A stretch of 64,000 bases of DNA from Fodinibius roseus (GCF_900129315.1 NZ_FQUS01000015.1:1-64000), one strand, 5' to 3'. Shown: positions 1 through 7,597, counted from the first letter of the stretch. Notes: generated from the letters alone by a model not told the origin. Translations and numbers: made by a program.

Positions 1-63
1 CAGCTGGCGATTAAATTTGGAGATCGGCTTCCACTTGATTTAACCCGGAACACTGATGAATAA
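1..63 (+). CDS. C-terminal tail of an unrecognised protein (cut by window edge)
   Basis: Frame 1 is open from the first base to TAA at 61-63 and gives the 20-residue tail QLAIKFGDRLPLDLTRNTDE. A strong hairpin follows at 101-134, and attC-1 begins at 236, so this is probably the end of the cassette gene whose attC is attC-1. The fragment is too short to assign a function. Confidence 0.35.
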   Translation, partial: QLAIKFGDRLPLDLTRNTDE

Positions 64-100
64 AACAAACCAGACAGAGTTCAGCTTACACTCCCTAAGC

Positions 101-140
101 AATAGCGGTTTAAGTACCAACTTGAACCGCTATTTCTTTC
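101..140 (+). terminator. Hairpin, probable terminator of the first partial gene
   Basis: The arms AATAGCGGTT (101-110) and AACCGCTATT (125-134) pair perfectly and extend by AAG/CTT with one wobble, giving a stem of about 14 bp and a short loop. A pyrimidine stretch (TTCTTTC) follows. The U-tract is weak, so termination is inferred. A similar hairpin follows the SDR gene at 8353-8386. Confidence 0.5.
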
Positions 141-235
141 AATTAAAGTATATTGTAACCTGAAAAGTAGTTGCATTGAATCCGCTTCTGCTCATACATG
201 AGACCGTTAGATAATTTCCAATCCCTCCATAAACC

Positions 236-376
236 GCCCTATAACCAGCGTTTCAACTCGGACATGGTTGTTTATTGTCATTATTTATATATCATAGTGT
301 TGTAGAACGTCCAACTTTTATTAAATTATTTGACAAAAAATAGCCATGCTAGTTAAACGCCAAACCGTTATGTGCC
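236..376 (+). other. attC-1 integron cassette recombination site
   Basis: A 141-bp imperfect palindrome with the attC layout. R'' GCCCTATAAC is at 236-245, the L'' arm at 247-267, the L' arm at 344-360 and R' GTTATGTGCC at 367-376. L'' (GCGTTTCAACTCGGACATGG) pairs with L' (CCATGCTAGTTAAACGC) with a few unpaired bases on one side, as in attC hairpins. R' is the start of the next cassette and is the exact complement of GGCACATAAC at 1094-1103, that cassette's own R'' box. Confidence 0.85.
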
Positions 377-446
377 TTTCTTTTTATTGCAATATTCAGC
401 TCTTCTTTTTAGTTTCATTTGTAAACCATAACGAAACCAATTTAAT

Positions 447-686
447 ATGCCCAGTATCACCGTAAAAAATATTCCGGATGAAATTTATGACAAGGTACGA
501 CAGCAGGCTCAGGCCCATCACCGCAGTATCAACAGTGAAATAATTGCTTGCCTGGAAAAAACCGTACAGGCACGGAGCATTTCACCGAGTGATATTCTGA
601 ATGAAGCTCGCAGGCTAAGAAAAAAAGCTAAAGGAAGCCTCTCTTCCAAGGAGATTGAAGAAGCTATCAACCAAGGGCGACCATGA
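447..686 (+). CDS. FitA-like ribbon-helix-helix antitoxin
   Basis: This 79-aa protein begins with the ribbon-helix-helix pattern of FitA/VapB antitoxins (PSITVKNIPDEIYDKVRQ, then a second helix ending near residue 40). Its charged C-terminal tail (about 45-79) would bind the toxin. The RHH head is expected to dimerise, bind the promoter and repress the pair. Its stop overlaps the toxin start (ATGA at 683-686), so the two are translationally coupled. The pair fills one integron cassette between attC-1 and attC-2. Toxin-antitoxin cassettes are common in chromosomal integrons and are thought to stabilise the array. The family call is firm; the operator was not identified. Confidence 0.88.
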   Translation: MPSITVKNIPDEIYDKVRQQAQAHHRSINSEIIACLEKTVQARSISPSDILNEARRLRKKAKGSLSSKEIEEAINQGRP

Positions 687-1087
687 TTGTTGTTGATACT
701 AACATTCTCGCTCATTTTTGGCTTCCCTCAGATTCAACAGAGCTTTGCGACTCATTATACCAGCAGGATCCTGAATGGGTAGCTCCCATTCTGTGGAGAA
801 GTGAATTTCGAAATGTGGTTTCGCTGTATCTCAGAAAGGATTTGATTAATTTGGCAGAAGCTCTTCTTATAGTTGAAAAAGCAGAGCTTCAAATGAAAAA
901 TAATCAGTTTCAAGTAAACTCAGTTCAAGTACTTCATCATGTGAGCGAGTCAACATGCTCATCATACGACTGCGAATTTATCAGTTTGGCCGAAGATCTT
1001 GATCTCGAACTGATAACCTTGGACAAACAGTTGCTAAGTGAGTTTCCTAACTTGGCAAAATATCCTGATCAAATAATCAACACTTAA
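683..1087 (+). CDS. vapC: PIN-domain ribonuclease toxin (VapC/FitB type)
   Basis: A 134-aa PIN-domain protein, the normal size for VapC. The acidic Mg2+-binding residues are visible: D5 in VVDTN, E41 in WRSEF, D96 in SSYDCEF and D114 in ITLDKQ. VapC toxins cleave tRNA or rRNA when the antitoxin is degraded. The start overlaps the antitoxin stop by 4 bases. The stop is 6 bases before attC-2, the tight packing typical of gene cassettes. A 5'-truncated homologue sharing YLRKD, the SSCSAYDCEF region and the C-terminal end lies at 8412-8690. The RNA target cannot be told from sequence. Confidence 0.9.
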   Translation: MIVVDTNILAHFWLPSDSTELCDSLYQQDPEWVAPILWRSEFRNVVSLYLRKDLINLAEALLIVEKAELQMKNNQFQVNSVQVLHHVSESTCSSYDCEFISLAEDLDLELITLDKQLLSEFPNLAKYPDQIINT

Positions 1088-1093
1088 GGTCCC

Positions 1094-1228
1094 GGCACAT
1101 AACAAGCGCTTCAACGGGGACAGGCCTCGCCCCCTCTTGCTCTCCTATCGTTTTTTAGTTAGTATTTCAGTTGTAATCAACTTCAACACGTTGGGGCCTG
1201 TCCGTTATGCGCTGGGTCGTTATAGGGC
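1094..1228 (+). other. attC-2 integron cassette recombination site
   Basis: The clearest attC in the window (135 bp). R'' GGCACATAAC is at 1094-1103, L'' at 1104-1126 (AAGCGCTTCAAC then GGGGACAGGCC), L' at 1195-1213 (GGCCTGTCC then GTTATGCGCT) and R' GTTATAGGGC at 1219-1228. The GGACAGGCC/GGCCTGTCC stem is perfect, with unpaired bases beside it as in V. cholerae-type attC sites. R' matches the R'' of the next site (GCCCTATAAC at 2284-2293) exactly. Confidence 0.92.
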
Positions 1229-1427
1229 TAATGTAATATCAAAACCTTAAACATCTTGAGCATTGGGTGATGTTGAATCTTTGATATGAACTCCAATTTC
1301 TTCTTACTATACTTATTGAAGATAATATTAATGAATATGTAAGAAATAAGGACGTACTCAATTTCATCAATGATTTGCTTGTGGCTTGTGCTGGCCATAA
1401 TGTCAACCGATAGACTAATAACAAAAA

Positions 1428-2129
1428 ATGATAACCATTGACAACTATTTGGATAGCCATTATATACACCGGAGTAATTGGTTAAGAGCAACTGTTCTTG
1501 GAGCAAATGACGGTATAATCTCTATTTCAAGTCTTGCTATCGGAGTAGCAACAGCCAGTGTAACAAGAGATCCAATTTTATTAGCAACCTTGGCAGGTCT
1601 CGTTGCCGGAGCATTATCTATGGCCGCCGGAGAATATGTATCTGTTAGTTCACAAACTGACATTGAGAAAGCTGATATTGAACGGGAAAAACAAGAACTT
1701 GAAGAAATGCCCGAAGCTGAAATGAAAGTTTTGGCACAGATTTATGAAAGAAGGGGCCTTAAGAAAGAGACTTCATTACAAGTAGCAAAAGAATTAACCG
1801 AAGCAGATGCACTAGGGACGCACACTCGTGACGAATTAGGAATCAATGAAATAAGTCAAGCGAAACCAATTCAAGCAGCCTTAGCATCAGGTGCTGCATT
1901 TACAGCTGGTGGGCTTTTACCTTTAATTGTTACACTTTTTGCACCTGTTTCACAAATAGAGTTTTTTCTATACGGGTTTACTATTCTATCTCTCATTATT
2001 CTTGGTGCTGTATCAGCAAAGACTGGTGGTTCAAGTATTAGTAAAGCGGTGGCAAGAATTGTAATCTGGGGAACCATTGCAATGGGTTTATCCGCATTGG
2101 TTGGTTACATTTTTGGTGTCAATGTTTAA
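1428..2129 (+). CDS. VIT1/CCC1-family Fe2+/Mn2+ transporter
   Basis: A 233-aa integral membrane protein of the VIT1/CCC1 family, which exports or sequesters ferrous iron and manganese using the proton gradient. Family motifs are present: GANDGI at about 25-30 in TM1 and MAAGEYVSVSSQ at about 65-76 in TM2. A glutamate-rich cytoplasmic helical hairpin (about 77-150) binds metal, and three more hydrophobic helices (about 150-233) follow. Length and order fit a full-length protein. It is the only gene of its cassette, with about 200 bp of leader after attC-2 and attC-3 starting 155 bp beyond its stop. Residues cannot distinguish iron from manganese. Confidence 0.88.
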   Translation: MITIDNYLDSHYIHRSNWLRATVLGANDGIISISSLAIGVATASVTRDPILLATLAGLVAGALSMAAGEYVSVSSQTDIEKADIEREKQELEEMPEAEMKVLAQIYERRGLKKETSLQVAKELTEADALGTHTRDELGINEISQAKPIQAALASGAAFTAGGLLPLIVTLFAPVSQIEFFLYGFTILSLIILGAVSAKTGGSSISKAVARIVIWGTIAMGLSALVGYIFGVNV

Positions 2130-2283
2130 TTTAACAAGTATTGTATGAATGCAATGCGAACTGAACTATTCTAATGAACAACTTTACTACTTTTAATCTT
2201 TGTGGTAAGCTGACAATTAATCGCACGGGGAAACGCATTACACTTATGCTTGTCTGTTAACTTCTGATTTTCTTACATAAAGC

Positions 2284-2422
2284 GCCCTATAACCCGCCTT
2301 TAGATTATCGCGGACACGCTCGCCAGGACTTGCCACTTTTCTGGCTTTTTAGTTCTTCGTTCATTATTTAATAAATCAACAATCATTCGCGTGCAGCTTA
2401 TGCGAAATGTCGTTATGCAGCC
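2284..2422 (+). other. attC-3 integron cassette recombination site
   Basis: R'' GCCCTATAAC is at 2284-2293, an L'' arm at about 2294-2318 (CGCCTTTAGATTATCGCGGACACGC), an L' arm near 2390-2405 (GCGTGCAGCTTATGCG) and R' GTTATGCAGCC at 2412-2422. The R'' box is the exact complement of the start of the VIT cassette. The inner arms pair less well than in attC-2. The next cassette's R'' box (expected GGCTGCATAAC) is missing because the following attC has lost its left half. Confidence 0.75.
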
Positions 2423-2448
2423 CCCTAGCTTAGGTTCTACATCACACT

Positions 2449-2538
2449 ATGAGTTTAATCATGCGACAAATCTATCTTATTATTCTTTTAGTCTTTCTCA
2501 CTTCGGGAATCGCCCGCCTATCCTCAAGCCACAGGTGA
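2449..2538 (+). pseudogene. Truncated cassette gene: signal-peptide start only
   Basis: ATG at 2449, 27 bases after the R' box of attC-3, opens a 29-codon frame that starts like a secreted protein: MSLIMRQIYLIILLVFLTSG, a charged start and a hydrophobic core. The frame then runs into unrelated sequence and stops at 2536-2538. Position and content fit the beginning of the cassette gene behind attC-3, cut off by the IS110-type remnant. The original function is not recoverable. Confidence 0.5.
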
Positions 2539-2654
2539 ATAAGGTGACAATGCCTCTACTGCACGACCGGTCGTCGTACCGGTCGGAGAAGGAGACGTGA
2601 CTGTGGCCGAAAGTAGGACCCGCCTTCAGTTTAAATTGGGTTCCGTTTCGTACG

Positions 2655-2962
2655 GTGCACTGCTTGACACTGGGAAACCGGGTGATGTCTCCAACCTCAG
2701 CCAAAATGGTCCAAGCGCCTACTTTTCCCAGCCCTGGCACCGCCATGAGTCGCTCAGCAGCTTCATCAAAAGTAGCTTGCTGTTCAATTTCTTATTCGAT
2801 CCGGTGGATATGCTGTTGCAGCTGGCTGAGTTGGGCAACCAGCATCCGAGCCTGCAGCTTTGCTGCCGGAGGCAGCTGTGGTTGGAGCCAGTTGCACAGC
2901 TTATCGAGATACCGCCATTGTGATTCGCTGATCTGCACGTTGTACTTGATGGCCTGGCCCCA
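2655..2962 (-). mobile_element. IS110/IS1111-family transposase remnant, broken
   Basis: The minus strand encodes an internal piece of an IS110-family transposase: about 60 residues ending QLQQHIHRIE, an in-frame TAA, then EIEQQATFDEAAERL and the signature AVPGLGKVGAWTILAEVGDI followed by RFPSVKQ. This last block is the Transposase_20 helix-hairpin-helix segment. The N-terminal DEDD nuclease part and the C-terminus are absent. The remnant sits between a beheaded cassette gene and the right half of an attC (3045-3079). A subgroup of IS1111 elements is known to insert into attC sites, which fits this context. Confidence 0.7.
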
Positions 2963-3044
2963 TAACGTGGACTGTATCTTACCCCGCCACTGGATTTATT
3001 GGCTAAAAGAAGTTCTCCGCTTTAATTACATTAATTGTCAATAA

Positions 3045-3079
3045 GGCCAAGCCGTTTAAACGCCAAACCGTTATATGGC
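3045..3079 (+). other. Right half of attC-4 (L' and R' boxes only)
   Basis: The stretch GTTTAAACGCCAAACCGTTAT closely matches the right half of attC-1 (GTTAAACGCCAAACCGTTAT) and ends in R' GTTATATGGC (3070-3079). That box is the exact complement of GCCATATAAC at 3821-3830, so it opens the DHFR-like cassette. No matching R''/L'' half exists to the left, where the IS110-type remnant lies. Confidence 0.75.
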
Positions 3080-3223
3080 TTGGCAATACTTCAATTAATG
3101 GAAATTGTCTTATTTGCCCTGTGGTAAAGTCGTAATTCCCCCATGCGAATGGTTTATCCAGCTGATATAATTAAAACGTCCGATTTCTTTGAAGCAATGA
3201 TAATCTAAATTGAATAAAATAGT

Positions 3224-3790
3224 ATGAGAAAACTAATTGCTGCAATCAATACGACACTTGACGGGATTTGCGACCATACAGCAGGAATTCCAGATGAAGA
3301 AATACATCAGCATTATACAGAATTATTAAGACAGGGAGACGCAATTCTGTATGGCAGGACCACGTATGAACTTATGGAGTTTTGGCGAACCCTGTTGGAA
3401 AATCCTTCCGAAGAAAAATCAATGAATGACTTTGCTAAGGCTATAGACCAAATTCCGAAAATAGTTTTCTCCCGGACGCTTAAAAATGTAGATTGGGAAA
3501 GTGCAACCATAGCAAAGGGTGATTTAAAAGGAACAGTTTTAGAACTCAAGCAACAATCAGGTAAAGACATTTTTGTTGGCAGCCCGAGTTTAATTATACA
3601 GCTAATGAAACTTAATTTGATTGATGAATACCAATTTTGTGTTCATCCTGTTGTTGCAGGAAGCGGTTTGCCATTATTTGAAAATATAAACGACAGGACT
3701 ATTCTTAAACTCATAAAGACTAAAACCTTTAGTAGTGGTGCAGTAACACTTAACTATGAACCGACAAACAAAAAAACAACGAACAGCTAA
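3224..3790 (+). CDS. Dihydrofolate reductase-like (RibD C-terminal family) protein
   Basis: A 188-aa protein of the RibD_C/DHFR-like family (YyaP/YwjB group). It has the N-terminal strand MRKLIAAINTTLDG, the GRTTYELMEFW nucleotide-binding helix (about 44-54), the VFSRTL strand (about 81-86), DIFVGSPSLIIQL (about 115-127) and a closing PVVAGSGLPLF segment. Family members bind NADPH, but most, probably including this one, have no proven substrate, so antifolate resistance should not be assumed. It is the only gene of an integron cassette running from 3071 into 3830, with matching end boxes. Such genes are frequent cassette cargo. Confidence 0.85.
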   Translation: MRKLIAAINTTLDGICDHTAGIPDEEIHQHYTELLRQGDAILYGRTTYELMEFWRTLLENPSEEKSMNDFAKAIDQIPKIVFSRTLKNVDWESATIAKGDLKGTVLELKQQSGKDIFVGSPSLIIQLMKLNLIDEYQFCVHPVVAGSGLPLFENINDRTILKLIKTKTFSSGAVTLNYEPTNKKTTNS

Positions 3791-3820
3791 CATTGTATAA
3801 TACATTCTCACGCAAGTCCC

Positions 3821-3840
3821 GCCATATAACCCATGTATGG
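3821..3840 (+). other. Left box (R'') of attC-5, remainder lost
   Basis: GCCATATAAC at 3821-3830 is the exact complement of the DHFR cassette's first bases (GTTATATGGC at 3070-3079), so it is that cassette's own R'' box. No L', R' or following cassette head can be seen to the right. This is the last place where the array is intact. Confidence 0.65.
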
Positions 3841-4218
3841 CCTCCAAAGTCAACAGGCAATACCCCTTCTGAGCAAAAGAACTATTCCCTCACCTGGTGT
3901 TATTTTTTTCGATACCCATTCCATGGAGCTTGCTACAGGCCGTATTCAACAGCGGTTGACAGCATCGCAGGCTGCACCGCCGGTTTTTGTGAAAGACCAC
4001 CTTCCCCTCTACTGTCCAGGATACAGATGCAGGTAAATCTTGCGTGTAGATCAACACTTTCGTAGTAAATTAATAAACAGAACAAAGAAAATGAATTAAC
4101 ATCACAAATAAGCTTGTTTTATAAACCAATTCAGCCTGGTGATGTAACGTATAGGGAATTCCTGCCTGAAATCCAGCTCCAGCCGTTTATTTATCCAAAA
4201 AATAATTTACAATTTATA
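3841..4218. other. Gap without a convincing gene
   Basis: A 67-codon frame opens at 3833 on the plus strand (centred on SPGVIFFDTHSMELATGRIQ) but has no recognisable homology, ribosome-binding site or complete domain. It may be a gene scrap joined to the broken attC. The remainder to 4218 is AT-rich and reads as promoter sequence for the TetR gene. Confidence 0.4.
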
Positions 4219-4236
4219 TTGAAACAATCGGTTTAA
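4219..4236. promoter_or_regulatory. TetR-type operator O1, upstream of the tetR gene
   Basis: TTGAAACAATCGGTTTAA (18 bp) lies 21 bases before the TetR start. The same sequence with one change lies at 4850-4867 upstream of the next gene. It is an imperfect palindrome. Its position in both promoters points to the TetR protein binding both, giving autoregulation and control of the SDR genes. Inferred from sequence only. Confidence 0.6.
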
Positions 4237-4256
4237 TATTCTATATTACTTCCATC

Positions 4257-4835
4257 ATGCCAAGACAAAAAGAGTTTGATTACGAAGAAAAATTGAAATG
4301 TGCACGAAATCTGTTCTGGGATAAGGGCTATAAAGCTACTTCCATGAATGAATTGGTGGATGCTCTGGAGATCAACCGGAGTAGTTTATACCACACCTAT
4401 GGCAACAAGCATGAGCTGTTTCTGAAATCTCTTGACAGGTATATTCAAAAAAAGGAAGAAGAATACCGAAAGGCTGCAAAGAAAAGCAAGGACCCAATGA
4501 AGGCCGTAGAGAATGTTGTTCAGTCTGTGCTGAAAAGTGTATTGGAAGATGAGAAAACATGTCTTGTCGTCAATTCTACTTTTGAACTTGCACGCACTGA
4601 CAAGGCTGTAAAGCAGCGGCTTACCAGGCAGACAGTGTCATCCGTAAAACTGTTTCAGGAATTACTGGAAATGGCAAAGGAAAATGGTGAACTCAAAACA
4701 GACAGGGAGTCCGGGGTATTGGCACACTTTATCGTGATGAATATAACCTCAATCTGGGCGACGCATATCTTATTTGGTGACGAACAATTAACGACTCAAA
4801 TGACTGATTTTTTACTGGAAACCATAAAAGGATAA
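4257..4835 (+). CDS. TetR/AcrR-family transcriptional regulator
   Basis: A 192-aa regulator of normal length. The N-terminal helix-turn-helix (about residues 12-58) includes ARNLFWDKGYKATSMNELVD and SSLYHTYGNKHELFLKSL, the usual TetR recognition-helix region. The C-terminal part (about 70-192) is the helical ligand-binding and dimerisation domain. It is followed by a broken SDR gene and then an intact SDR gene. Two near-identical 18-bp sites flank it (4219-4236 and 4850-4867), suggesting repression of itself and of the downstream oxidoreductases. This resembles LmrA/YxaF-type regulators that sense small organic molecules. The ligand is unknown. Confidence 0.88.
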   Translation: MPRQKEFDYEEKLKCARNLFWDKGYKATSMNELVDALEINRSSLYHTYGNKHELFLKSLDRYIQKKEEEYRKAAKKSKDPMKAVENVVQSVLKSVLEDEKTCLVVNSTFELARTDKAVKQRLTRQTVSSVKLFQELLEMAKENGELKTDRESGVLAHFIVMNITSIWATHILFGDEQLTTQMTDFLLETIKG

Positions 4836-4849
4836 TTTTTTTGCCCATT

Positions 4850-4867
4850 TTGAAACGATCGGTTTAA
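4850..4867. promoter_or_regulatory. TetR-type operator O2, upstream of the SDR genes
   Basis: TTGAAACGATCGGTTTAA differs from O1 (4219-4236) at one position and has a palindromic centre (CGATCG). It lies 47 bases before the start of the SDR remnant, in the expected promoter region. Confidence 0.6.
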
Positions 4868-4913
4868 AACAAAAATATAACTGTATTTAACCCCATAAAC
4901 CTTAAAATAGAAA

Positions 4914-5059
4914 ATGAGCAAACTAAAAAATAAGGTAGCCATTGTTACAGGTGCTTCGAAAGGAATAGGAGCTTCTATTGCCAAACTCTTGCTTCCGAGG
5001 ATTCAGCGTGGATTACGGGAGATAAAATATCTGTATCAGGCGGTATTTATGGTCTGTAA
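4914..5059 (+). pseudogene. Short-chain dehydrogenase, internally deleted
   Basis: The start is a normal SDR N-terminus (MSKLKNKVAIVTGASKGIGA, the TGxxxGIG cofactor motif). At about 4984 the sequence jumps into the last part of an SDR in another frame: LASEDSAWITGDKISVSGGI, then YGL and TAA at 5057-5059. The middle of the protein, including the NNAG strand and the catalytic Y-x-x-x-K, is missing, about 200 codons judged from family length. It is the first gene after operator O2, so it was probably the original target of the TetR regulator. Confidence 0.8.
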
Positions 5060-5165
5060 AAATGTAAACTCATTAAACAGCCCTGCCAAAAGGTAGCTTG
5101 GTAACTAAAGAAAACATATCAATTCAATTTTTTTCAAAACAAACAATAAGTTAACTAAATAAATA

Positions 5166-6161
5166 ATGAAACAAATAAACAACGGAACCTTACAGAAGCC
5201 GATCGGGTCAGGATTTGGCGCAACATCAACGGCAGGTGATGTCATTAAAGGAATAGATCTTACAGGAAAAACAGCAATCGTCACAGGCGGTTACTCAGGC
5301 ATTGGTTTAGAAACCACTAAAACACTTGCGGCAGCAGGAGCCACCGTCATTGTGCCTGCAAGACCCATTGAAAAGGCAAAGGCGCAGGAAAATTTGGCGG
5401 GAATTGCAAACATTGAGCTGGAAGAAATTGACTTAATGGACTACGTTTCTGTGAATAGATTTGCAGAACGGTTTTTAGCCTCAGGCAGACCGTTGCATTT
5501 ACTTGTCAATAATGCAGGAATTATGTTTGTTCCGTTACGCAGAGATAGTCGCGGAATAGAATCGCAATTGGTAACTAACTATTTGGCACCCTTTCAACTT
5601 ACGGCAAAATTATGGGGTGCCCTGAAAAAAGCCAATGGGGCGAGAGTAGTTAATGTATCTTCCCAGGGACACCAGTTTGCACCATTGGATTTTGATGATC
5701 CGAATTTTGAAAACCGTGAATATGAGACGTTATCGGGTTATGGGCAATCAAAAACTGCTGTCAATCTGTTTACACTTGAGTTGGATAATCGTGCTAAAGC
5801 ATTTGGTGTAAGAGCCTATTCCGTACACCCAGGCAATACTGCAGGAACAGATTTGGCAAAAGAGGCTTCTGTGGAATTGCTCCAACAAATTGGCTTATTA
5901 GACGATGAAGGCAATATGATACCAGAAGTTGCTGCATCATTAAAAACCATTCCACAAGGTGCGGCAACAACAATTTGGTGTGCCACAAGCCCGTTGCTAA
6001 ACGACATTGGCGGCGTGTATTGTGAAGATGCAGATATTGCTGAATTAGCTTCAGGAGAGGGAGTATCAGCAGGTGTAAAACCCTATTCGTTAGATGAAGC
6101 CAGTGCCAAACGCTTGTGGAAATTAAGCGAAGAAATGACCGGCGTTACATTTCACCCTTAA
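5166..6161 (+). CDS. Short-chain dehydrogenase/reductase (long, retinol-dehydrogenase-like)
   Basis: A 331-aa SDR with all family elements: cofactor motif TGGYSGIG at 40-47, NNAG at 115-118, the catalytic serine region VVNVSSQ (about 161-167) and Y192-x-x-x-K196. The 30-residue N-terminal extension and the C-terminal tail (WKLSEEMTGVTF) are typical of the larger RDH/WWOX-like bacterial SDRs. Substrate not predictable. It follows the TetR gene and the broken SDR and lies behind operator O2, so it may belong to the same regulon. AT-rich leader sequence (5060-5165) separates it from the remnant. Confidence 0.85.
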   Translation: MKQINNGTLQKPIGSGFGATSTAGDVIKGIDLTGKTAIVTGGYSGIGLETTKTLAAAGATVIVPARPIEKAKAQENLAGIANIELEEIDLMDYVSVNRFAERFLASGRPLHLLVNNAGIMFVPLRRDSRGIESQLVTNYLAPFQLTAKLWGALKKANGARVVNVSSQGHQFAPLDFDDPNFENREYETLSGYGQSKTAVNLFTLELDNRAKAFGVRAYSVHPGNTAGTDLAKEASVELLQQIGLLDDEGNMIPEVAASLKTIPQGAATTIWCATSPLLNDIGGVYCEDADIAELASGEGVSAGVKPYSLDEASAKRLWKLSEEMTGVTFHP

Positions 6162-6215
6162 CTGATAGATGGATTCATTTTGAAGACGAACTCACCATAC
6201 AAAGAAGGCTTGCCC

Positions 6216-6872
6216 ATGAACGTGATCGGTATCATTGGTGCAGGTGAGGTGGGCAGCCAGATTGCTCGTGCAGCAATTGCAAACGGGTACGAGGTTGTTA
6301 TAGCCAATTCACGGGCCCCAGAGACGTTAAAGGGCCTCATTGAGGAGCTCGGTCCTTCAGCACGCGCCGCTACGGCGGCCGGGGCTGCAGAGGCTGGTGA
6401 TTTTGTTGTCATTGCCGTTCCCCTCAAGCTGGATAATGACATGCCTGTGGAACAGCTCGCGGGCAAGATCGTGCTGGATACAAATAATTATATGCCCTGG
6501 CGGGATGGCCATTTCCCCATGATTGATTCGGGTGAAAAGACCGTTCATGAGCTCCGCCAGGAGCAACTTCCTGATTCGAAGGTAGCGAAGGCCTTCACCC
6601 ACATCCAGGCTCCCCGGTTCTTTATTTCAGGTAGCCCGGCCGGCACCCCCGACCGCCATGCACTGTCGGTCTCAAGCGACTTTCCGAAAGCCGTTGAGCT
6701 CGTGTCCCGGTTATATGATCAGTTTGGGTTTGATACTGTCGACAACAGCCCGCTCAGCGAATCATGGCGCAGCGGCCCCGGTCAGCCGGCTTGGATGGCG
6801 CACAAGCACCAGACCCGAACCCAACTGATGGCTAATCTTGCCAAGGCACGGCGGCGAACCATCCGGGTGTGA
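6216..6872 (+). CDS. NAD(P)-binding F420-reductase-like protein
   Basis: A 218-aa protein starting MNVIGIIGAGEVGSQIARAA, a Rossmann GxGxxG motif at the very N-terminus. It continues like the NADPH-dependent F420 reductase (COG2085) family, with a second strand VVIANSR and the FVVIAVPL and VLDTNNYMPWRDG segments. The frame is open 12 codons further upstream, but ATG at 6216 places the cofactor motif correctly and is preferred. Bacteroidota generally lack F420, so a different NADPH-linked substrate is likely. It starts 54 bases after the SDR stop. It is clearly more GC-rich than both neighbours, suggesting separate acquisition. Confidence 0.75.
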   Translation: MNVIGIIGAGEVGSQIARAAIANGYEVVIANSRAPETLKGLIEELGPSARAATAAGAAEAGDFVVIAVPLKLDNDMPVEQLAGKIVLDTNNYMPWRDGHFPMIDSGEKTVHELRQEQLPDSKVAKAFTHIQAPRFFISGSPAGTPDRHALSVSSDFPKAVELVSRLYDQFGFDTVDNSPLSESWRSGPGQPAWMAHKHQTRTQLMANLAKARRRTIRV

Positions 6873-6941
6873 GTATAGCATCAATTTTAATAACAAGAAT
6901 TTAAAAATTTTGCCTATATCAATTATAACTTACTTGTTACT

Positions 6942-7508
6942 ATGGAAGAGTTTATAGAATATGTTTTACAATTTGGTGATTTGAATCAGCAGCAAATAGA
7001 TTTAATCACCAGGAAGGGCACTGAGTTAGACCTTCCCAAGGGCGATTATTTTTCGGAAGCGGGAAAAGTTCCAAGGCAAGTGGGTTTTATTGTTGAAGGT
7101 GTGTTTCGGATCTGCTATTACAATAACAAAGGCGAAGAAATTACCCGCCATTTTCTCGATGAAAACAATTTAATGGTGGATTATCTTAATTTTAAGGCAA
7201 ATACCGCGGCTTCCGAATATCTGCAAGCCGTTACCGATTGCAGGCTCATTGTTTTTTCCAAGTCCAATTGGGAAGAAATTTCAGATACCATTGTTGGCTT
7301 CGATCAAATCATGGATAAAATGTTTCAAAAGTGCTTGATTCAAAAACTGAGAAAAAGCCCGGAAATTTCACAGGATGCTACCACACGCTATCTGGAATTT
7401 ATGGAAACCTATCCCTCGCTTACTAATCGTATCCCATTAGCTTTTATCGCGTCCTACTTGGGAGTTACGCAACAATCATTGAGTAGGATAAGAAAAAATA
7501 TCCGATAG
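6942..7508 (+). CDS. Crp/Fnr-family transcriptional regulator (first copy)
   Basis: A 188-aa Crp/Fnr-type regulator: an N-terminal cyclic-nucleotide-binding-like beta-barrel (about 15-125, with GFIVEGVFRICYYNNKGEEI) and a C-terminal winged helix (about 145-188, ending SYLGVTQQSLSRIRKNI). The short Bacteroidota form lacks Fnr iron-sulphur cysteines and a full cAMP pocket, so the signal is unknown. It is followed by an SDR gene with a palindrome (7517-7530) between them. The same Crp-then-SDR order recurs at 14134-15523. Regulation of the adjacent SDR is inferred. Confidence 0.87.
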   Translation: MEEFIEYVLQFGDLNQQQIDLITRKGTELDLPKGDYFSEAGKVPRQVGFIVEGVFRICYYNNKGEEITRHFLDENNLMVDYLNFKANTAASEYLQAVTDCRLIVFSKSNWEEISDTIVGFDQIMDKMFQKCLIQKLRKSPEISQDATTRYLEFMETYPSLTNRIPLAFIASYLGVTQQSLSRIRKNIR

Positions 7509-7516
7509 CGTACTTT

Positions 7517-7530
7517 TTACCATATGGTAA
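7517..7530. promoter_or_regulatory. 14-bp perfect palindrome in front of the SDR gene
   Basis: TTACCATATGGTAA is a perfect palindrome centred about 75 bases before the SDR start. TACGTTTG at 7553-7560 fits the Bacteroidota -7 consensus TAnnTTTG, placing the palindrome just upstream of the -33 region. That is a suitable activator position for the Crp/Fnr protein encoded immediately before. Confidence 0.5.
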
Positions 7531-7597
7531 CTGATTTCATTTGAGCATTTAGTACGTTTGCTGTGTCATCAAATGTTAATGAAAAGAATGAATAGCA

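Noticed and set aside
1228-1506. Minus-strand frames over the VIT gene leader.
   Set aside because: They cover the attC right end and cassette leader, with AT-rich composition and no domain.
3833-4036. 67-codon frame after the last attC box.
   Set aside because: No recognisable domain and no ribosome-binding site. Described as gap content only.
4843-4867. TTTTTTTGCCCATTTTGAAACG looked like a reverse fragment of the palindromic element family.
   Set aside because: Only a short match. The stretch is better explained as leader plus TetR operator O2.
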